Of a stretch of DNA of 5,157 nt, positions 1-5,157 are shown piece by piece. The stretch lies in the NCBI GenBank assembly GCA_021793635.1, contig JAJYSI010000280.1, positions 1-5,157 on the forward strand, given 5' to 3'. Origin of the DNA: Bacteroidota bacterium. Lineage in GTDB: Bacteria > Bacteroidota > Ignavibacteria > Ignavibacteriales > Ignavibacteriaceae. Below the pieces are notes generated by a model that was not told the DNA's origin, did not search any database, and worked only from the letters and a program-made list of their open reading frames with translations. The position numbers were made by a program, and so were the translations under genes. The first letter of the stretch is position 1. Each line of letters starts with the position of its first letter.

Positions 1-573
1 GCAGTACAATTTGCAAAGGAAGCTAAGATTGCTATTTACGCGAGAAAATCTTCCGGCGGAGAAAAGGAAACGATTGTTAGGCTAATGCCGGCAGGCTTAT
101 CCAAAGGTGTTAAAGCAGTTGTTCATGAAAACGATTTGATTAGGTTGATTTTTACAGGCAGCAAAAATCAAAAGAATATTTATGAGTTTTTAAAGCTGGT
201 TGAAAAAACACAATATAAAATAAAAGAATTAAACTATGCAACGTCCAATAAAAAGGACGGTTTAGGTAAAGCATCAATTATAATTTCTGGGAAAAATATT
301 ATTGACAGTAAAGCATTTGAGTATGAATTAAGCAATAATTTCGGCGACGAAGTTTTAATCGAAAAAGGATTAGGCGCTGTTTCTTTAATAGGCGATGGAA
401 TTAACCGGGACAATAAAATTATTATAGAATCCTTAAATGTGCTAGAGGAAAACAAAATCGAGGTGTTGGGAATATCCACCACTTCTTTCCGGATTACGTT
501 TTTGTTATTAGATAAGGCTGTAAAGGATTGCACAAGAGTTTGCCACAAAAAATGGATAGAAGATATTTCGTAA
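1..573 (+). CDS. Aspartate kinase paralogue, C-terminal part (5' end outside window)
   Basis: The frame is open from base 1 to the TAA at 571-573, giving 190 visible residues of a protein that begins upstream. The first ~25 residues (AVQFAKEAKIAIYARKSS...) line up with the end of the kinase domain of the next gene (SVEIAKKFGITIYCGSTF), so the two genes are paralogues. The rest is a tandem ACT regulatory region: a first ACT around visible residues 40-110 and a second with the family-typical stretch GAVSLIGDGI followed by ISTTSFRITFLL. Aspartate kinases phosphorylate aspartate at the entry to lysine, threonine, methionine and DAP synthesis; the ACT domains bind the feedback amino acid. The catalytic KxGGxS and GRGGSD motifs would lie upstream, so activity cannot be judged here. 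It differs from the neighbour in the effector-site region (TTSFRITF versus TTSEIKIS), which suggests different feedback control. An in-frame ATG at 85 is not the gene start, because homology continues upstream of it. Confidence 0.85.
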   Translation, partial: AVQFAKEAKIAIYARKSSGGEKETIVRLMPAGLSKGVKAVVHENDLIRLIFTGSKNQKNIYEFLKLVEKTQYKIKELNYATSNKKDGLGKASIIISGKNIIDSKAFEYELSNNFGDEVLIEKGLGAVSLIGDGINRDNKIIIESLNVLEENKIEVLGISTTSFRITFLLLDKAVKDCTRVCHKKWIEDIS

Positions 574-605
574 ACTAAAGAATAAAATAAAACTGTTATA
601 GAGAA

Positions 606-1796
606 ATGAAAAATATTATAGTTCAAAAATACGGAGGTAGTTCAGTAGCTGATTCTGAAAAGCTGAAAAAGGTTGCGCAGAAAATTGCTAAGAGGATTAA
701 GCAGCAGTTTAAGCTTGTCGTAGTTGTTTCGGCAATGGGAAAGACTACTGATAATCTAATTAAGCTTTCAAAGGAAATATCGATTAATCCAGCTCCAAGA
801 GAATTAGATATGCTGCTTACAACCGGGGAGCAAGTATCGGCATCGTTGCTTGCGATAGCGTTAAACGAAATAGGCGTTAAGTGTAAATCACTTAATGCAT
901 TTCAGGCAGAGATATTGACGACCGGAGATTTTAATCAAGCGAGGATTAAAAACTTAAGAGTTAAGAAGATTAAGGCTCTCCTTAAAGAAGATGATGCAGT
1001 TATTATAACAGGGTTTCAGGGAATAACTGAAGAAGGTGAGATAACAACATTGGGTAGAGGCGGGTCTGATACATCAGCCGTAGCTCTTGCAGCAGCTATG
1101 AGCGCGAAATGTGAAATTTATAGTGATGTAGCAGGAATATTTACAACCGATCCGAGGATACACCCGGGAGCTAAGAAATTAAAATACATTACATATGACG
1201 AGATGCTAGAAATGTCCAGTTTAGGCGCCAAAGTACTTCACAGCAGATCGGTAGAAATTGCTAAGAAATTTGGTATAACAATTTATTGTGGTTCGACTTT
1301 TTCAGAAGAGGAAGGAAGTTACGTTATGAAGAAAAATATAGAGCAGCCGGTTGTTTCCGGTTTAAGTGTTATGGATAATCAAACACAAGTTACATTATCA
1401 AATCTTCCGCTTGATTATACACTAGTTCATCAAATCTTTGAAAAAGTGGCAAAGGAAGGTCTTAACGTTGATATGATCTCTATTATTAGCAATGGCGGAT
1501 TAAACATTTCCTTTACTGTTATAGAAGATAAAAAGGCCCATATTTCCAAAGCGCTATCCCAGATTCTTAAAGGAATGAAAGATTTGAATATTGACTATAA
1601 TTCAGGATACTCGAAAATTTCTATTGTAGGAATAGGTATGAAATCGAGCAGCGGTGTTGCGGCGGATTATTTCAAGGCACTTGCGGGAATTCCGGTTAAA
1701 CTAGTTACAACATCCGAGATTAAAATTTCCTGTCTCGTTGAAGAAAAATATAAAGAAAAAGCTGTTAAGGCTTTGATTAATACTTTTGAACTTTAA
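606..1796 (+). CDS. lysC: Aspartate kinase (aspartokinase), LysC type
   Basis: A complete 396-residue protein, the usual length for monofunctional aspartate kinases (about 400). It catalyses ATP + L-aspartate to 4-phospho-L-aspartate in the cytoplasm. The amino-acid kinase domain covers about residues 1-235: KYGGSS at 8-13, VSAMGKTTDNL at 41-51, TTGEQ at 72-76, LGRGGSDTSA at 149-158 and SDVAGIFTTDPR at 173-184. Two ACT domains follow (about 253-396) with NVDMISII, KISIVGIGMKS and the closing TTSEIKISCLVEEKY. All expected catalytic motifs are present. The ATG at 606 puts KYGGSS at the standard distance from the N-terminus. The upstream ribosome site is weak (only GAGA directly before the ATG), so the start is set by homology. 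It follows the first kinase by 32 nt and precedes the amidohydrolase by 20 nt, consistent with one transcript. The tandem arrangement suggests division of feedback control between end products, which is an inference. Confidence 0.95.
   Translation: MKNIIVQKYGGSSVADSEKLKKVAQKIAKRIKQQFKLVVVVSAMGKTTDNLIKLSKEISINPAPRELDMLLTTGEQVSASLLAIALNEIGVKCKSLNAFQAEILTTGDFNQARIKNLRVKKIKALLKEDDAVIITGFQGITEEGEITTLGRGGSDTSAVALAAAMSAKCEIYSDVAGIFTTDPRIHPGAKKLKYITYDEMLEMSSLGAKVLHSRSVEIAKKFGITIYCGSTFSEEEGSYVMKKNIEQPVVSGLSVMDNQTQVTLSNLPLDYTLVHQIFEKVAKEGLNVDMISIISNGGLNISFTVIEDKKAHISKALSQILKGMKDLNIDYNSGYSKISIVGIGMKSSSGVAADYFKALAGIPVKLVTTSEIKISCLVEEKYKEKAVKALINTFEL
1309..1328 (+). promoter_or_regulatory. Candidate internal ribosome binding site and ATG inside lysC
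   Basis: Inside lysC a purine-rich AGGAAGGAAG at 1309-1318 precedes an in-frame ATG at 1326 (Met241); the AAGGA core sits 9 nt before it. Translation from here would give a 156-residue polypeptide consisting of the two ACT domains. Aspartate kinase II of Bacillus subtilis and LysC of Corynebacterium glutamicum are known to make such a beta subunit from an internal start at this place in the protein. This internal site looks stronger than the site of the gene itself. Against it, the purine run encodes an EEEG stretch and may be accidental. Confidence 0.35.
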
Positions 1797-1806
1797 TTTT
1801 TATCAA

Positions 1807-1819
1807 AGGTGAAATTATT
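1807..1819 (+). promoter_or_regulatory. Shine-Dalgarno that decides an ATT start for the amidohydrolase
   Basis: AGGTGA at 1807-1812 matches six consecutive bases of the ideal Shine-Dalgarno (AAGGAGGTGATC) and sits 4 nt before ATT at 1817. A second ATT at 1814 is too close to it, and ATC at 1802 lies upstream of it. No standard start codon exists in this frame before conserved family residues begin at about 1832. ATT initiation is rare (infC is the classic example) and usually inefficient. Confidence 0.6.
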
Positions 1820-2920
1820 TCCCCACAAGAATTAAGACATATATTACATCAGAATCCGGAATTATCTTTTCATGAATTTGAAACGACAAATTTACTTAGG
1901 AAGTCGATTGAAGAATTAAAGGACAGCTCCAAACTAAAAATTCATTCTCCATATCGAACCGGACTGTTAGTTGAGTACAGAGTAAATAATTCGGGCTATC
2001 TTCTATTTAGAGCTGATATTGACGCATTGCCGATAAAAGAAGAAAATCAAATTGAATTTTGTTCTAAGAATAATTTTATGCACGCCTGCGGACATGATGT
2101 TCACACTTCAATTCTTTATCGCTTTTTGAATTATGTTTTAGAAAATAAAATTAATCAAAATATACTTTTTCTTTTCCAGCCTGCCGAAGAAAGCGGAGGT
2201 GGAGCGATGGAGTTTTTTAAGACAGGGGTATTTAATCAATTTACAGTAACTAAGGCTTTTGCTTTGCATGTCACGGATGAATATTCTCAAGGTACAATTG
2301 CAAGCACGAAAGGGGTGTTATTTGCATCTTCTCTTGAAGTAGATATCAATTTTCAAGGTGTAAGTTCGCATGTTGCCTTTCCTCAGGAAGGGAAGAATGC
2401 TTTTAATGCCTTAAGATTATTTCTTGATTCTGTAGACAAAATCCCAAGGAATACTTCCGAGCCCTTTGTCTTTGGTGCTGGGAGAATTGAAGCCGGCGAA
2501 ATTAGAAATATTATTCCCGGGCACGCAAGACTTGAGGGCACAATTCGCGGTTTGTCAAATAAGAGCGCTCAAAATTTCTATGGTAGTCTTATAAATATAC
2601 TTGAAGGAATTCAAAAGATAACAGGAGTAAAGTACCATGCTGAAAAGGGTGCAAGTTATCCTGAAGTCATCGTTAATGAAGAAGTATACGATCAGCTTAT
2701 ACCTAAACTTTCAAAAGAATTTAATTTTATTGATTGCGGATATAAAATGACCGGAGAGGATTTTGGATATATTTCGCATCAGTATCCGTCATTTATGTTT
2801 TGGCTGGGGACATCAAACGGGGAGAAGTTTGGGCTTCACAATCCAAGATTTCTTCCGGATGATTCCGTAATAGAAACGGGTAAAAATGCTTTTGTAGCGA
2901 TCCTAAAATCAATTACGTAA
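1817..2920 (+). CDS. M20-family amidohydrolase, probable N-acetyl-diaminopimelate deacetylase (ATT start proposed)
   Basis: A zinc/cobalt-type M20D amidohydrolase of 367 residues if it starts at 1817. Reading from there: LRHILHQNPELSFHEFETT (N-terminal family motif, residues 5-23), RADIDALPI (67-75), HACGHD (Cys91 and His93, metal ligands), PAEES (Glu124 catalytic base, Glu125 ligand), ALHV (His151), a dimerisation lid domain, TGEDFGY (312-318) and GLHNPRF (His341, last ligand). The full metal set is present. Features such as GEDFGY...FMFWLG, the GTIA...G.LFA stretch and the position next to lysC resemble the B. subtilis YkuR/DapL deacetylase, which removes acetate from N-acetyl-LL-2,6-diaminopimelate in the acetylase branch of lysine/DAP synthesis. 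(That dapL symbol is also used for an unrelated aminotransferase.) A hippurate or indole-acetyl amino acid hydrolase remains possible. The open frame runs from 1790 (after a TGA at 1787) with no ATG, GTG or TTG until the TTG at 2027, which lies inside the conserved RADIDALPI motif. ATT 1817 is chosen because AGGTGA lies 4 nt upstream and the protein then begins at the normal family position. Confidence 0.82.
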   Translation: MSPQELRHILHQNPELSFHEFETTNLLRKSIEELKDSSKLKIHSPYRTGLLVEYRVNNSGYLLFRADIDALPIKEENQIEFCSKNNFMHACGHDVHTSILYRFLNYVLENKINQNILFLFQPAEESGGGAMEFFKTGVFNQFTVTKAFALHVTDEYSQGTIASTKGVLFASSLEVDINFQGVSSHVAFPQEGKNAFNALRLFLDSVDKIPRNTSEPFVFGAGRIEAGEIRNIIPGHARLEGTIRGLSNKSAQNFYGSLINILEGIQKITGVKYHAEKGASYPEVIVNEEVYDQLIPKLSKEFNFIDCGYKMTGEDFGYISHQYPSFMFWLGTSNGEKFGLHNPRFLPDDSVIETGKNAFVAILKSIT

Positions 2921-2931
2921 CTCATCTTAAG
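2909..2931 (+). repeat. Imperfect 23-nt direct repeat, left copy
   Basis: This copy matches 3031-3053 at 19 of 23 positions, sharing TTACGTAACT at the core. It covers the last codons and the TAA stop of the amidohydrolase. The two copies are offset by 122 bp and bracket the hairpin. Confidence 0.5.
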
Positions 2932-2964
2932 CAATCAGTTTCAAGTATAATAGAAGTGCAGTAT

Positions 2965-2998
2965 AAACCTCCGAGGTTTAGGAAAACCTCGGAGGTTT
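2965..2998. terminator. Perfect 15-bp hairpin between convergent genes, likely bidirectional terminator or REP-like repeat
   Basis: The left arm AAACCTCCGAGGTTT (2965-2979) is the exact reverse complement of the right arm AAACCTCGGAGGTTT (2984-2998), with a 4-base AGGA loop. It lies between two converging stop codons, 45 bp after the amidohydrolase and 45 bp after rqcH on the other strand, where a shared terminator is expected. No long T-run follows on either side (TTTCTCATT on +, TTTATACT on -), so intrinsic termination may be modest. Each arm is also an odd palindrome (AAACCTC, one base, GAGGTTT), so the element holds four copies of a 7-base unit, a pattern more typical of dispersed repetitive hairpins than of ordinary terminators. 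Confidence 0.75.
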
Positions 2999-3030
2999 CT
3001 CATTATGTAATAATAACCCCTTGAGTAACT

Positions 3031-3053
3031 TCAGTTACGTAACTAATCGTTAG
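3031..3053 (+). repeat. Imperfect 23-nt direct repeat, right copy
   Basis: This is the right-hand partner of 2909-2931. It covers the TAG stop and last codons of rqcH on the - strand. It also holds small palindromes of its own: GTTACGTAAC (3034-3043), and AACTAA-TCG-TTAGTT (3041-3055). GTAACT-TC-AGTTAC (3025-3038) overlaps its left end. Confidence 0.5.
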
Positions 3054-4692
3054 TTAAAAGCTCACAGCCTGAAGGAATCTCAGGTTTGACAAGTAAAACT
3101 TCCTCCTTAAGCAAGGCTACCTTTCCAGGTTCCATACCCTTTTTCTTAATTACATATTTTTTTAATGTATAAGATACAGGCGCCGTTCCAGAGGTTTTTG
3201 ATTTACTATAAAATGCTGCTAAGGAAGCTGCCTTTTTCAAAATACTTTTAGGCATTCCTTCTTTTGAACTCTGAACTCTTAATACAACATGTGATCCAGA
3301 TACGCTTCTTGCGTGGAACCAATAATCATTTTGTTTTGCAAATTTTACGGTTAATAGATCGTTGCTGGCGCTATCTTTTCCGACGAAAACATTATATTTG
3401 CCTTCAATTAGAAAGTGCTTGAATTTATTTCTAATTTCATCATGATCATCGTTCGATTCTTTCCCGGATAATTTTAATTCTTTCATAAGTATATTCAATT
3501 CATCTATAGTTTTGGACTTATTAAATCGTTCCTCAATAATTTTCAGTTTATCAAAGTTAGCTTTGAAAAATTTAATATTTTCTTTTGCAAGTCCAAATTT
3601 AATTCTTTCACTTTTAGCTTTCTCGAAATAATAGTCGACATTTTGTTTAGGTGAAAGAGTTTTTATCAATTTTATCTTAAGCAATAGATCGTTTTTATAG
3701 ACATCCTCAAGTTCAATTAACTCCATACCCCTTTTCATTCCGGAAATATTTATCAGCAGTAGATTACCTATCCTGTTATATTCCTCTTCTTTCGATTCCG
3801 ATTTTAAAATTGATTGGGCATTATTCAATCTTTCGGTAGTTCTTTCAAATTCTTTGGATAAATATTTAGAAATAGTTTTCTGAATAGCAAGATAATCATC
3901 GCGGCTAAATTTGAATTGAAGAAAATAATTAAGTGCAGTTACAACAGAATCAAATTCTTTACGTAGTGTGAAATCATTGCTGAATGAATCAATGGTTAAT
4001 TCTGCACTACCGGAAGGCATATTACTATTATTATTGCAATCATTAAAGCAGACTACTAATTTACTCTCGAAAGTTTCCTCAATAACTTTTTCTAAAATTA
4101 TGGGAGCTGTTAATTCTTTGACTGAACTTACGCGTTTCTTTGCTTCGTTAATTATTTCCTTACCCAGGAAAGGGAATCGACTTTTTGCTTCAGTGAAATA
4201 ATCGTTCTGATATTCGAAGTTAAGTTCTGGTATGTTTTTATGTGAAATAAAATTTGTATTGATAATTTCCTTTACTATTTCAGATGTAAACAAATCTGTT
4301 TGTTTTTTAAAAAATTCAGCCCGGTTGAGTTTATCTATAATAATTACATTCGAATATTTTCCTCTAATAAAAAAGTAAATCGAAGAATCTTCAAGATGAA
4401 TCTTTAATATTCTATCAGAAACAGAGATTTCAAAGGAAGCAATAATTGCAGGAACATGGTTGGAAAAGAAATCGATAGTATTTCTTTTAGCTCTAGAATA
4501 ATTATCCCGCAATGTTATATATTCAAAATGAGAGGAGGTTGAGATCTCGATAAATTTATTTTGGATACCGTTTGATAACTCAAATAGAAGTTTATCTTTT
4601 TCTTGAGTAAATGCTGAGATTATCCGGTAACCTTTAAGCGAAGCATTAGTCTCAAGAACAAAGCGGTTTAATATGAAATAATTTCTGAACAT
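3043..4692 (-). CDS. rqcH: RqcH/NFACT-family ribosome quality-control protein
   Basis: A complete 549-residue protein of the Rqc2/Tae2/RqcH (older names FbpA, DUF814) family, close to the usual bacterial length of about 570. RqcH binds the 50S subunit carrying a stalled peptidyl-tRNA, recruits alanine tRNA and adds an alanine tail that marks the chain for degradation. The NFACT-N domain covers about residues 1-165, with SDRI at 92-95; Asp93-Arg94 match the DR pair needed for Ala-tailing in B. subtilis RqcH. RGKYSNVIIID at 110-120 is also typical. A helix-hairpin-helix-like stretch with FPFLGKEI lies near 173-180, and a charged, helical coiled-coil middle region spans about 265-415. The C-terminal NFACT-R domain (about 427-537) has VGKDSASNDLLT, DYWFHAR (456-462) and GSHVVLR (466-472). 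All key motifs are retained, so it should be functional. A short Asn/Ser-rich insertion (CNNNSNMPSG) precedes the middle region. The ATG at 4692 is the first start and fits the family N-terminus. It lies 76 nt after the transporter gene on the same strand. Confidence 0.88.
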   Translation of the reverse strand: MFRNYFILNRFVLETNASLKGYRIISAFTQEKDKLLFELSNGIQNKFIEISTSSHFEYITLRDNYSRAKRNTIDFFSNHVPAIIASFEISVSDRILKIHLEDSSIYFFIRGKYSNVIIIDKLNRAEFFKKQTDLFTSEIVKEIINTNFISHKNIPELNFEYQNDYFTEAKSRFPFLGKEIINEAKKRVSSVKELTAPIILEKVIEETFESKLVVCFNDCNNNSNMPSGSAELTIDSFSNDFTLRKEFDSVVTALNYFLQFKFSRDDYLAIQKTISKYLSKEFERTTERLNNAQSILKSESKEEEYNRIGNLLLINISGMKRGMELIELEDVYKNDLLLKIKLIKTLSPKQNVDYYFEKAKSERIKFGLAKENIKFFKANFDKLKIIEERFNKSKTIDELNILMKELKLSGKESNDDHDEIRNKFKHFLIEGKYNVFVGKDSASNDLLTVKFAKQNDYWFHARSVSGSHVVLRVQSSKEGMPKSILKKAASLAAFYSKSKTSGTAPVSYTLKKYVIKKKGMEPGKVALLKEEVLLVKPEIPSGCELLTND

Positions 4693-4698
4693 TTAATA

Positions 4699-4706
4699 CA
4701 AATATA
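4699..4706 (-). promoter_or_regulatory. Candidate Bacteroidota-type -7 promoter element for rqcH
   Basis: On the - strand TATATTTG matches the TAnnTTTG -7 consensus of the Bacteroidota primary sigma factor exactly and ends 6 nt before the rqcH ATG. The matching -33 TTTG is not evident at the expected distance. If real, the transcript would be leaderless or nearly so, which fits the lack of any Shine-Dalgarno before this gene. The region is AT-rich, so a chance match is possible. Confidence 0.35.
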
Positions 4707-4768
4707 GTTGAAATAAAAATCCCCACCATACTTAATAAAAGCAATAGCAGGGAGATTATAAAAAAGTT

Positions 4769-5155
4769 TTATGCAACTCCGTGCATCATCTTTAACAATA
4801 TCTTATAAAGTACAAATAGAATAATTGACGCTACTGCTGCCATAACAACAAAAATCATAAAGAAGGAAGGCAGATCTTTCACTGCATAACCAAGGAGGTA
4901 ATGAATTGATGTTGTACCATTTTGGTTAATAGGATAAAGAGTACTCAATTGTCCAGCCAGCCAATCTGCGGCTGCATTAGCCAGAAACCAGACTCCCATC
5001 AGCATAGATGAAAATCTGATCGGAGACAGTTTTGTAACCATTGAAAGACCGATAGGAGATAAACTTAGTTCTCCAAAAGTGTGAAGAGTGTATGCTGCAG
5101 TTAACCACAGGGGGCTCACTAAAACACCTTGCTGAGCTATTCCTCCACCTATTAC
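4769..5155 (-). CDS. POT-family proton-dependent oligopeptide transporter, C-terminal part (5' end outside window)
   Basis: The - strand frame stays open to the right edge, giving about 129 residues of the C-terminus and ending at the TAA at 4769-4771. It matches the last part of peptide MFS transporters (POT/PTR2, like DtpT), inner-membrane symporters that import di- and tripeptides with protons. Visible parts in order are a helix with TLHTFGELSLSPIGLSMV (the family's conserved Glu in a GELSLSPIGL context), the short loop TKLSPIRFSS, a helix MGVWFLANAAADWLAGQLS, a hydrophilic loop with YPINQNGTTS, and a last helix of about 25 hydrophobic residues (SFFMIFVVMAAVASIILFVLY) ending in a short basic tail. 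These would be about TM10-TM12. A GTG at 5119 is an internal valine codon, since the reading continues upstream (GGGIAQQGVLV). It is probably the upstream neighbour of rqcH in the same direction, though no functional link is known. Confidence 0.85.
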   Translation of the reverse strand, partial: VIGGGIAQQGVLVSPLWLTAAYTLHTFGELSLSPIGLSMVTKLSPIRFSSMLMGVWFLANAAADWLAGQLSTLYPINQNGTTSIHYLLGYAVKDLPSFFMIFVVMAAVASIILFVLYKILLKMMHGVA

Positions 5156-5157
5156 CA

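Noticed and set aside
85..87. ATG as the primary start of the first aspartate kinase
   Set aside because: Homology to the end of the kinase domain continues upstream to base 1. It could at most be an internal start.
234..626. 130-residue open frame on the - strand
   Set aside because: It lies antisense to the first aspartate kinase and the start of lysC, has no recognisable domain, and the + strand product is clearly the real one.
2027..2029. TTG as start of the amidohydrolase
   Set aside because: It encodes the Leu of the conserved RADIDALPI motif, and conserved family sequence continues in frame upstream to about 1832.
2921..3042. CRISPR-like or insertion-sequence remnant
   Set aside because: There is one hairpin and one pair of imperfect repeats only, with no regular spacing of repeats and no transposase coding sequence.
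3968..4201. 77-residue open frame on the + strand
   Set aside because: It is wholly antisense inside rqcH, whose protein is well conserved in family motifs through the gene.
4693..4768. Terminator between the transporter and rqcH
   Set aside because: Only a weak, bulged pairing of TCTCCC with GGGGAT across a loop of about 25 nt is visible, not enough to call a hairpin.
5117..5119. GTG as start of the transporter
   Set aside because: The frame remains open to the window edge and a POT transporter needs about 12 membrane helices, most of which must lie outside the window.

Overview
The window is about 35% GC by eye and looks like a chromosomal segment of a bacterium from the Bacteroidota/Ignavibacteriota (FCB) side of the tree. 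This rests on the AT-rich composition, a TAnnTTTG-type promoter candidate, and the flavour of the RqcH/NFACT and POT transporter proteins. It is an inference, not a proven placement. I see no RNA genes, CRISPR array or complete mobile element.

Left half, + strand (1-2920): three tightly spaced genes form what looks like part of an aspartate-family (lysine/diaminopimelate) operon. They are the C-terminal part of a divergent aspartate kinase cut by the left edge (1-573), a complete second aspartate kinase, LysC (606-1796), and an M20-family amidohydrolase (about 1817-2920). The amidohydrolase most resembles N-acetyl-diaminopimelate deacetylases. Gaps are 32 and 20 nt with no visible terminator between the genes. 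The kinases would make aspartyl phosphate at the pathway entry, and the deacetylase would act near the end of the acetylase route to meso-DAP, for lysine and peptidoglycan.

Right half, - strand (3043-5157): a complete RqcH/NFACT-family ribosome quality-control protein (3043-4692) lies downstream of the C-terminal part of a POT-family peptide/proton symporter, which is cut by the right edge (4769-5155). The two operons converge on a 122-bp intergenic region. It contains a perfect 15-bp hairpin whose arms are themselves near-palindromes, bracketed by imperfect direct repeats that overlap the two stop codons.

Points most worth a second look are: (1) the amidohydrolase reading frame has no ATG/GTG/TTG before its conserved N-terminus, but has a good Shine-Dalgarno placed for an ATT start; (2) the aspartate kinases are tandem and divergent; (3) lysC carries a strong in-frame internal ribosome binding site that could give a separate ACT-only subunit, as known for some other aspartate kinases; (4) the structure of the hairpin and its flanking repeats. 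I found no convincing wholly new system; most of the window is housekeeping metabolism and translation quality control.
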